Shown here: in pieces, positions 7,148 to 13,296 of the stretch
How the letters are laid out: the number at the start of each line of letters is the position of its first letter
How positions within the stretch are numbered: position 1 is the stretch's first letter
Notes under the pieces: model-generated
Told to the model about the DNA's origin: nothing
The model's database searches: none
Seen by the model: only the letters and a program-made list of their open reading frames with translations
Assembly: GCA_022361095.1 (NCBI GenBank)
Contig: JAKSBO010001056.1
Span: 1-18,163, forward strand
From: Desulfobacterales bacterium
Lineage (GTDB): Bacteria > Desulfobacterota > Desulfobacteria > Desulfobacterales > Desulfobacteraceae
DNA: 18,163 bases
Reading direction: 5' to 3'
Program-made: the position numbers and the translations under genes

Positions 7148-8380
7148 ATGTCCGACAATCTGCCGTCATCTACAGATTACAACTTCCAAGTTAAAGATTG
7201 TTTCCTGGGTGCCCAGATGCTCTTTGTGGCATTTGGCGCCCTGGTGCTGGTGCCTTTGCTCACCGGGCTGAACCCCAATGTGGCATTGTTCACGGCAGGG
7301 TTAGGCACCCTGGTGTTCCAGGTCATTACCCGGGGCAAAGTCCCCATCTTCCTGGCCTCTTCATTTGCTTTTATCGCCCCCATCCAATACGGCGCCAAGA
7401 CCTGGGGTATTCCCGGCACCATGTGCGGGTTAGCCGCGGCCGGCGTAATTTATATCATACTGAGCACCCTGGTGAGAATCTGGGGCAGCGAAGTGATCAA
7501 AAGGATCCTGCCGCCTGTGGTAACCGGCCCGGTCATCATGGTCATTGGATTGAAACTGGCACCCGTGGCCGTGGGAATGGCCACAAGCGGAAGCGACAGC
7601 TATTCCAAGGCTGCTGCCATGACTGTGGCCTTTATTGCACTTGCAACCACGGTTCTGGTCTCTTTGCTTGCAAAGGGCATCATAAAATTGATCCCGATTC
7701 TGGTGGGCATTGCCGTGGGATATGCTCTGGCCCTGATCATGGGCATGGTCAATTTTGATGCCGTAACCTCTGCGCCCTGGATTGCCGTACCGGCCTTTGT
7801 TCTGCCCCAGTGGAACCTTCATGCCGTCTTCTATATTATTCCCGTGGCCATTGCCCCGGCCATTGAGCATTTTGGGGACATCGTGGCCATCGGCCGGGTC
7901 ACTGGAAAGGATTACTTAAAAGATCCCGGCGTCCAGAACACCATGCTGGGCGACGGTGTTGCCACTTCCCTGGCGGCGTTTCTCGGCGGCCCGCCAAACA
8001 CCACCTACTCCGAAGTGACAGGTGCGGTAACCCTGACCCGCGCGTTTAACCCGGGCATCATGACCTGGGCCGCCATCACCGCTGTGCTTCTGGCCTTTAT
8101 CGGAAAGCTGGGCGCGCTGCTTCAAACCATCCCCACCCCTGTCATGGGCGGTATCATGCTGCTGCTGTTCGGAGCCATTGCCGTCGTGGGCCTGAACACC
8201 CTTGCCCAGGCCCGGGAAGATCTTGTGGCACCGCGAAACTTAAGCATCATTGCCCTGATTCTGGTCTCCGGCATTGGGGGGCTTGCCATCAAGTTCGGCA
8301 ACTTTGAACTGTCCGGCATCGGCCTTGCCGGCGTACTTGGCGTGCTGCTCAATATAATACTGCCAAAACAAAGGAACTAA
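7148..8380 (+). CDS. uraA: Uracil permease (NCS2 family)
   Basis: This 410-residue, highly hydrophobic inner-membrane protein belongs to the nucleobase:cation symporter-2 family. Characteristic segments include GAQMLFVAFGALVLVPLLTG at the N-terminus, ASSFAFIAP, the substrate- and proton-site region AIAPAIEHFGDI, and GGPPNTTYSEVTGAV. The last two match the uracil-selective UraA/PyrP group rather than the xanthine group. It would import uracil with protons and feed the Upp enzyme encoded 25 nt upstream. The start ATG is preceded by AAAAGGAAA. Transcription probably ends in the palindromic repeat beginning 38 nt downstream. Confidence 0.95.
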   Translation: MSDNLPSSTDYNFQVKDCFLGAQMLFVAFGALVLVPLLTGLNPNVALFTAGLGTLVFQVITRGKVPIFLASSFAFIAPIQYGAKTWGIPGTMCGLAAAGVIYIILSTLVRIWGSEVIKRILPPVVTGPVIMVIGLKLAPVAVGMATSGSDSYSKAAAMTVAFIALATTVLVSLLAKGIIKLIPILVGIAVGYALALIMGMVNFDAVTSAPWIAVPAFVLPQWNLHAVFYIIPVAIAPAIEHFGDIVAIGRVTGKDYLKDPGVQNTMLGDGVATSLAAFLGGPPNTTYSEVTGAVTLTRAFNPGIMTWAAITAVLLAFIGKLGALLQTIPTPVMGGIMLLLFGAIAVVGLNTLAQAREDLVAPRNLSIIALILVSGIGGLAIKFGNFELSGIGLAGVLGVLLNIILPKQRN

Positions 8381-8418
8381 AAGAAAGACAGGGCGTATTA
8401 ATTACCGACCAGATCCCT

Positions 8419-8543
8419 GTGTTTGGACGCAAAGTTGCCCAGATGCAAGGCGCAGAAAAATTTGCAACCGGCGCATACTAAAGTATGTGAGGATTGCAAA
8501 TTTTTTTGCAACGCCCCAGATGGGTGACTTTGCGTCCGAACAC
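8419..8543. repeat. Palindromic intergenic repeat, copy A (likely bidirectional terminator)
   Basis: The outer 23-nt arms (8419-8441 and 8521-8543) pair at every position, with three G-T pairs. Inside lies an imperfect second palindrome with CAAGGCG on the left and CAACGCC on the right, centred on CATACTAAAGTATG. Copies B (12452-12576) and C (15217-15333, reverse orientation) share the inner plan, including a (G)AGGATT-A-rich block and A/T-rich flanks. It separates convergent uraA and the minus-strand dehydrogenase and touches the last base of the latter's stop codon. Confidence 0.8.
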
Positions 8544-9409
8544 TACTCAAATAAATGGAACAGGGCCTGGGTCCCTTTTATCCCATCGCCCTGTTCCGCC
8601 ATCTGCTTATAAAGGGCGTATGCCGTGTCCAGACCAGGGGTTTTCATGCCCATATCCCTGGCCGAAGAAAGTGCAATCCCCATATCTTTGACAAAATGCC
8701 GGATGAAAAATCCCGGTGCATCATCCCCCCGGATCATCTTTGGTCCCAGGTTATTCAGGCTCCAGGACGCTGCCGCACCCTTGCCGATGGATTCAAGCAC
8801 GGTTTCAGGATCCAGCCCCGCGTGCTTTGCATAGGAGATGGATTCACACACGGCAATCATGCCCGCGGCAATGGCGATCTGGTTGGCCATCTTGGTGTGC
8901 TGGCCGCTGCCGGCCTTACCCTGGTGCACAACATTTGCGCCCATAATCTTAAAAACAGGCAGGGCGCGCTGAAAATCCTCCGGCTCTCCGCCCGCCATGA
9001 TGGAGAGTGACGCGTTCCGGGCCCCGATATCTCCGCCAGAAACCGGTGCATCCAGCACGCCGATACTTTTCTGCTGCCCATGCTGCCACAGCTTGATTGC
9101 AAGGGCGGGATCCGATGTGGTCATGTCAATGGCCAGGGCGCCGGGTCGCGCATTTTCCAGGATGCCCGAAGGCCCCATAAATACCTCTTCCACATCTGCC
9201 GGGTATCCGACGATGGTGATAATAATATCCGATGCGGCTGCCAGGTCCGCCACACTGCCGCACCAGACAGCCCCCTTCTCCACCAGGGCATCCGCCTTCT
9301 GTTTTGTGCGGTTGAACACACGAACAGTGTACCCTGCGGCCAAAAGATGACCGGCCATGGACTGTCCCATAACCCCAAGTCCGATGAAGCCGATAGTTTT
9401 ATCTGCCAT
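8543..9409 (-). CDS. NAD(P)-dependent beta-hydroxyacid dehydrogenase (GarR/GLYR-like)
   Basis: This 288-residue cytoplasmic oxidoreductase belongs to the 3-hydroxyisobutyrate dehydrogenase family. It has the Rossmann motif GLGVMG (10-15), then NRT at 33-35, which favours NADP binding. The substrate loop is DAPVSGGDIGA (120-130), and the catalytic Lys at 173 lies in GSGQHTKMANQ (167-177). Family length is about 290. The closest functional groups are tartronate semialdehyde (2-hydroxy-3-oxopropionate) reductase and glyoxylate/succinic semialdehyde reductase; the exact substrate cannot be chosen from sequence alone. A strong AAGGAG site precedes the ATG on the minus strand (9415-9420). It is convergent with uraA and has no adjacent pathway genes, so it looks monocistronic. 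Confidence 0.93.
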   Translation of the reverse strand: MADKTIGFIGLGVMGQSMAGHLLAAGYTVRVFNRTKQKADALVEKGAVWCGSVADLAAASDIIITIVGYPADVEEVFMGPSGILENARPGALAIDMTTSDPALAIKLWQHGQQKSIGVLDAPVSGGDIGARNASLSIMAGGEPEDFQRALPVFKIMGANVVHQGKAGSGQHTKMANQIAIAAGMIAVCESISYAKHAGLDPETVLESIGKGAAASWSLNNLGPKMIRGDDAPGFFIRHFVKDMGIALSSARDMGMKTPGLDTAYALYKQMAEQGDGIKGTQALFHLFE

Positions 9410-9874
9410 GAAGTCTCCTTCTTTAAATCATAAAAATCAATTTTCCTTCGACCCGAACCAATTTCAGCTATTCGATGGTGTACACAAAACATTATTTTAA
9501 TTCAACGCATAAGGCCCATGATCGGAATAACGGCCATGGCCGACCTGGTTTTTCTCCGAGGTTGGGCCACAACAAATCATGAAAGGAACGAACCGGTTAG
9601 CTCAGTTCTTTAACACTTCAGAGTCTCCTGCTTCGGCAACGGCCATGAACGGTTCCTCCCGCACGCCAAGGTCTGCAGATCCCCGGCGGATTTTATTGTT
9701 CCCCAAAAGGAAATTTCCTATGGATTTCACATAAATAATATGTTTAAATCGGCAGATTCTTACAAAAACAGATGGACCGAAATTTGGGAAACCTAAAGTA
9801 AAACGATGCCTGCAAGGCCAATTATCGTATAACGTTCGGCGGCGTTAACTCCCCCCTTTATTTCCCGGATTAAC
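9410..9874. other. Long intergenic region, no intact gene
   Basis: This spacer between divergent genes should hold the promoters for both. I see no complete gene. The one notable thing is an open minus-strand frame at 9602-9844 (separate entry). Short palindromes such as GGCCATGGCC (9531-9540) are present but unremarkable. Confidence 0.6.
9602..9844 (-). pseudogene. Possible remnant of a coding sequence (open frame without start)
   Basis: Reading the minus strand, 80 sense codons run open from just after a TAA (9845-9847) to a TGA at 9602-9604. The only Met is near the C-terminus, and the GTG at 9728-9730 lacks a ribosome-binding site. The last 30 codons look protein-like in composition (RRGSADLGVREEP, then FMAVAEAGDSE), the upstream part less so. 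I do not recognise a family. It may be the tail of a lost gene or simply a chance open frame. Confidence 0.2.
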
Positions 9875-9904
9875 TTGACAAAGAACAAATGCCTATTTTA
9901 TTCA
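9875..9904 (+). promoter_or_regulatory. Possible -35 box just upstream of the lipoprotein start
   Basis: A perfect TTGACA (9875-9880) is followed after 17-18 bp by weak -10 candidates (TTATTC or TATTCA). If used, the transcript would begin close to the ATG at 9911, giving a leaderless or nearly leaderless message. That agrees with the lack of a ribosome-binding site there. Confidence 0.25.
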
Positions 9905-9910
9905 TGTAAA

Positions 9911-11833
9911 ATGAAGATAAAAAAATATTTCCTTATCATCCGGAGCTTTACAACCATAGCGGTTCTTGTACTTTTACTCTGGAGCTGCACAGGCCCCTTG
10001 CCCTGCCCAACCCTTAAAAAGGACGATGATTCATATGGATGGCAGGGGGGCAATTTTTTGGGGGAATGGGATGATTATTACAGGTGCGCACTCTCCTATA
10101 TAGACGGCGGGTTTTATCCAGAAGCCCTGGACTGCCTCAACCAGGCAATTGATCAAAGATCAGCGGACCAGCGAATGGCCAGAACATACGGCATGCACTT
10201 TATGCATGATTATTTTCCAAACCGGGAAACCGGCGTGGTCCGCTATCTCATGGGTCACTACAGGGTTGCGGAAAAAAGTCTTTTAATCTCCCTGGAACAG
10301 GAACCATCGGCAAAGGCCTATTACTATCTGGATGAAGTCAGAAAAGCCCTGATGCAAAAACAACACCCGGCCGCCTCCAGACCCGGTATATCAATAACAC
10401 CGCCAGGGCTTAGCGCAGGGGACGGCTTTTATAAAAGCTGCGAATTTCCCGTTCTGATCACAGGAACAGTCAGTGACAGCCGGTATGTATCCGGGATCAC
10501 CATTGGCGGTAAAATGGTATTCATGGAAGGCGCCCGAAAAAAAATGCAATTTAAAGAGGCCTTTTATCTTGGCCAGGGCGTCCACACCATTGCCATTACA
10601 GCCGTCAATCTCATGGGAGGCACGTCCAGAAAAGAGATAACGCTTTTGGTAGACAAATGCGGACCTTTGATCACCATTTCCCGGATCAGGCAGGGAAAAG
10701 ATATCTTTGGGTATCTCCATGACGCATCCGGTATTGCCCGCTTTACCCTGAACGGAAGAGACATCGCCGTCTCAAGCCAAGACGGCAGCTTTCATGCAGC
10801 GCTTTACCCGGGAGAGCAGCGCATAACCCTCCGGGCAGAAGACACCCTTGGCAACAAAACCCAAAAAGAGATGAACAGTCCCGACCGAAAAATTGAACTG
10901 GCGGCATTAACCCTTTCGGGCATAACAGAGAAGAGCGCGGCCCTCTCTTTAAAAAACAGGGATCAACCCGGAATCAGGCTGTTAAAACCCCATTCAAATG
11001 AAATTTTCACAAAAGCCACCCCCCTGGAATTCACTGTTTCCTCCGGCAGCACCATTCTTGCTTTAGACATCAATGGCAAATCTCTGCTGAAAAAACCGGG
11101 GCGGTGGATAACCTGCAGCACGTTTGTTACCCTGGAACAAGGGATAAACCGGTTTACCATAAACGCCGTGACCCAAACAGGCCGGACCCTTGAAAAAATG
11201 ATTGTATTAAACAGAAAAACGCCTGAACACCTTAAGCTCTCCTACCGGTACGGCATCAGCATGCACCCGTTTGATAACAACGAAAAGGTCGATCACTGGA
11301 AAAATTTCATACACAGTTTTGAAAGCGATTTTGCAGCCAACAGGCGCTTCCGGTTAATAGCGAACAACGTAAACACGGCCATGGCCGGATCACCCGGTGC
11401 TTCATACGAATCTTCCCTGTTTGGAAGCGTTTATCAAACCGCCAACGGCACTGAAGTGGTCGCCCGACTTATTGACAAAAAAACCGCCGGGATCATTACT
11501 GTCCAGGATGCGTTCAGTTGCAAGTCCGACATGGCCTATATGGGCAACAGGCTATCGGAAAAATTTCATCGAAAATTTCCCCTGGCAACAGGCACCATTA
11601 CAGCCACAGGCGGATTTTTCGGTGCCGGCGCTTTCAAGGTCGCCATGGATAAATACGATGCCCGGGATATCCCGGAGGCGAGAATAAAATCGGACTGGCC
11701 CCTTCTTGTCTATCGGGGAAAGCGTGGCGGCCCGACACAGGTCATTGCCACCCACTGCATCAAGGGAAAATGCAGCCGGTCTTTAGTGAAAAGCAAGAAA
11801 CCCGGCATCGGAGACAAAGTCATCGCCCAATGA
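9911..11833 (+). CDS. Lipoprotein with TPR, Ig-like and CsgG/FlgO-like domains
   Basis: The 640-residue product starts at the ATG at 9911 (KIKK, a hydrophobic core, then LLLWSC with Cys26), a lipoprotein signal. A TTG at 9875 would add 12 residues but spoils the signal. After it come TPR-like helices (about 55-150), two or three Ig-like beta modules (about 178-250, 255-315 and 358-438), and from about 446 a CsgG/FlgO-like alpha/beta domain (YGISMHPFDN, then GTEVVARLIDKKT and KFPLATGTI). A C-terminal module similar to FlgT C-terminal folds follows. The same last two modules end the CHAT protein encoded three genes on. The sigma factor gene overlaps the stop by 4 nt, so the two are co-translated. 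It is likely an envelope sensor or scaffold feeding the sigma/CHAT module; that role is inferred from context. No individual domain call has been checked against profiles. Confidence 0.8.
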   Translation: MKIKKYFLIIRSFTTIAVLVLLLWSCTGPLPCPTLKKDDDSYGWQGGNFLGEWDDYYRCALSYIDGGFYPEALDCLNQAIDQRSADQRMARTYGMHFMHDYFPNRETGVVRYLMGHYRVAEKSLLISLEQEPSAKAYYYLDEVRKALMQKQHPAASRPGISITPPGLSAGDGFYKSCEFPVLITGTVSDSRYVSGITIGGKMVFMEGARKKMQFKEAFYLGQGVHTIAITAVNLMGGTSRKEITLLVDKCGPLITISRIRQGKDIFGYLHDASGIARFTLNGRDIAVSSQDGSFHAALYPGEQRITLRAEDTLGNKTQKEMNSPDRKIELAALTLSGITEKSAALSLKNRDQPGIRLLKPHSNEIFTKATPLEFTVSSGSTILALDINGKSLLKKPGRWITCSTFVTLEQGINRFTINAVTQTGRTLEKMIVLNRKTPEHLKLSYRYGISMHPFDNNEKVDHWKNFIHSFESDFAANRRFRLIANNVNTAMAGSPGASYESSLFGSVYQTANGTEVVARLIDKKTAGIITVQDAFSCKSDMAYMGNRLSEKFHRKFPLATGTITATGGFFGAGAFKVAMDKYDARDIPEARIKSDWPLLVYRGKRGGPTQVIATHCIKGKCSRSLVKSKKPGIGDKVIAQ

Positions 11834-12435
11834 AACGATTAAGCCCGGATGAAGAGCGCATACTGTTGTATGACTGTCTTTTCTGCTGTCAAAGACAAGC
11901 GCTTATCATGCATTACTGGCGGCTTGTGGAGCGCACCGTCACCAAAGTATTCGGTTTGAAGGCAGTGCCCCATACCCAAGAGGGTATCGAAGATATGCGC
12001 AACGAAATCTTTTTAAAGATGCTGGAAAACAATTGTAAAAAGCTCTGGCAATACCAAGAGAGCCGGGGACGCAGTCTTGCCGGGTGGATCGTCATGATCG
12101 CCAACCAGACCGTGCTGGCGGATCTTAGAAGCAAAGCCGTTCTGAATACGGCAAACCAATCGAAACTGATCCCTATAGAAGAGGTTCTCGGCCTGCCCGC
12201 ATCGGAGAATCACCCCTATGACCTCAAAGAGCAGGCCCATATCCTGCGTTCGGCCATGGATGAACTGCCGGCAAAAGGGCGTCTCATATTGAAGATGTAC
12301 TACTTCCACGGGCTGAATTTTGAGACCATCGCCAGATATCTGAAGATGAAAAAAGGCGCTGTTTATACAGCGAAATCAAGGGCTTTGGATCAATTAACGG
12401 CTCACGTGGGAAAAAGGCTCGATACGTGCAACTAA
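11830..12435 (+). CDS. ECF-type sigma-70 family RNA polymerase sigma factor
   Basis: This 201-residue protein has a sigma region 2 (about 24-100, including EGIEDMRNEIFLKML and the promoter-melting segment GRSLAGWIVMIANQTVLADL). A linker leads to region 4 (about 137-192): ELPAKGRLILKMYYFHGLNFETIARYL, then MKKGAVYTAKSRALDQL, a helix-turn-helix that reads the -35 element. Regions 1.1 and 3 are absent, as in group 4 (ECF) sigmas. I place the start at 11830, where ATGA overlaps the lipoprotein stop. An in-frame ATG at 11770 would add 20 residues lying wholly within the upstream gene and is less likely. A zinc-finger anti-sigma-like gene follows after a terminator and a repeat, unlike the usual tight sigma/anti-sigma coupling. 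Confidence 0.92.
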   Translation: MKRLSPDEERILLYDCLFCCQRQALIMHYWRLVERTVTKVFGLKAVPHTQEGIEDMRNEIFLKMLENNCKKLWQYQESRGRSLAGWIVMIANQTVLADLRSKAVLNTANQSKLIPIEEVLGLPASENHPYDLKEQAHILRSAMDELPAKGRLILKMYYFHGLNFETIARYLKMKKGAVYTAKSRALDQLTAHVGKRLDTCN

Positions 12436-12460
12436 ACCGGAACCCGATAATCCGGTTTTT
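12434..12460 (+). terminator. Intrinsic terminator after the sigma factor gene
   Basis: AAACCGG (12434-12440) pairs with CCGGTTT (12452-12458), 7 bp with an 11-nt loop, running into TTTTT. The stem begins in the stop codon TAA (12433-12435). The right arm is also the left end of palindromic repeat copy B, so two competing hairpins are possible. Confidence 0.55.
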
Positions 12461-12576
12461 AGGGAATTGGTTCAAATTCAAGGCGGAAACAATTTTTAAC
12501 CGGAGGAATATACACAATATTTTGAGGATTAAAAATTTTTTCCAACGCCTAAGTTGGGCAAATTAACAAAAACCGG
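12452..12576. repeat. Palindromic intergenic repeat, copy B
   Basis: This 125-bp element is bounded by CCGGTTTTT (12452-12460) and AAAAACCGG (12568-12576). Its inside has the plan of copy A: CAAGGCG on the left, AACCGG, then TTTTGAGGATTAAAAATTT, and CAACGCC on the right. Length and block order equal copy A although the outer arms differ in sequence. It lies between the sigma gene and the anti-sigma-like gene. Confidence 0.7.
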
Positions 12577-12629
12577 GTCATCGCGTGTAAGATATGTTTC
12601 TTTTCTGCATATATTATATTATAGATCAA

Positions 12630-12645
12630 GATAAAAGTTTTTATC
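12630..12645. promoter_or_regulatory. Palindrome directly upstream of the anti-sigma ribosome-binding site
   Basis: GATAAAA and TTTTATC are perfect 7-bp inverted arms around GT. They end one base before the Shine-Dalgarno AGGAAA (12646-12651). The site could be an operator or an RNA hairpin limiting access to the ribosome-binding site. An AT-rich stretch (TATATTATATTATAG, 12610-12624) just upstream could hold a -10 element. Confidence 0.4.
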
Positions 12646-12657
12646 AGGAAACAGTCT

Positions 12658-13296
12658 ATGAAATCAGGATGTATTGAAACCGTAAAACTCTATGACTATA
12701 TAACCGGCCGGCTTTCAGAACAGGAAGCCCGCAGTGTGGAAGCGCATCTGGCAGACTGCGATCTATGTCTTGAGCAGTTTGTCACGGTCCAAGCCCTGCT
12801 GGACGACAGAGATCTGATGAACAACAAAAATCGCATTAAAGAGATTAGTGCACCCATCATCAATGCATTGCTTTCCAGGGCAAAACGATTTTTTGAATGG
12901 GCGGTTGAACCGCCTGCACAGCCGGAATTTGCCATAAGAGACAGTGCCGTTAAGAGCGCATTTGACAAAGAGCGCCCGTTGAATTATTTAAAAATCGTTC
13001 AAAACTTCGGCAGCCTGTCAGGAGAAATGGCGTTTAAAAAAACGGGACAAGCCGCCTTTGATCTCCAGTTTAAACTCGCCGGCACGTTTGAAGACAATGT
13101 ACAATTCTGCCTGATCCTTGAAAGAGAGAAAGATAAATTTGATGCGCGGATACTGGAAGACACAAGGACCGAATTCACCAACCTCTCTTTTGACCGCTAT
13201 AATCTTGTTTTGGAACAGGATGGAAATGCCTGCGGCAAATTTTTCTTTGAAATAACCCAGGATGGGATTTATGAACAGCCGGGCCCTGCATCTTGA
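12658..13296 (+). CDS. Zinc-finger anti-sigma-like protein with C-terminal extension
   Basis: The 212-residue protein opens with a zf-HC2/ZAS-type domain: after the helix KLYDYITGRLSEQEARSVEAHL comes H30-x3-C34-x2-C37 (HLADCDLC), the zinc-binding motif of anti-sigma factors that grip ECF sigmas. No transmembrane segment follows, so it is predicted to be cytoplasmic. The C-terminal half (about 110-205) looks beta-rich, ends FFFEITQDGIYEQPG, and matches no domain I recognise. ATG 12658 has AGGAAA 7-12 nt upstream. It overlaps the CHAT gene by about 26 nt, so the two are translated together. The natural partner is the sigma factor encoded just upstream; the C-terminal domain is a candidate for contact with, or cleavage by, the CHAT protease. 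Both of these are inferences. Confidence 0.82.
   Translation: MKSGCIETVKLYDYITGRLSEQEARSVEAHLADCDLCLEQFVTVQALLDDRDLMNNKNRIKEISAPIINALLSRAKRFFEWAVEPPAQPEFAIRDSAVKSAFDKERPLNYLKIVQNFGSLSGEMAFKKTGQAAFDLQFKLAGTFEDNVQFCLILEREKDKFDARILEDTRTEFTNLSFDRYNLVLEQDGNACGKFFFEITQDGIYEQPGPAS

Noticed and set aside
9595..9607. GGTTAGCTCAGTT resembling a tRNA D-arm/A-box
   Set aside because: No acceptor stem, anticodon arm or GGTTCRA T-loop at the right distances; too short to support a tRNA or tRNA fragment.
9835..9860. TAACG-CCGCCGAA-CGTTA-type inverted repeat suggesting an integron attC or recombination site
   Set aside because: Only 5-bp arms; no paired core-site motifs, no integrase gene and no cassette-like neighbours.
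11770..11829. Upstream ATG extending the sigma factor by 20 residues
   Set aside because: The extension lies entirely inside the lipoprotein gene, lacks sigma-like sequence, and the ATGA overlap at 11830 is a standard coupled start.
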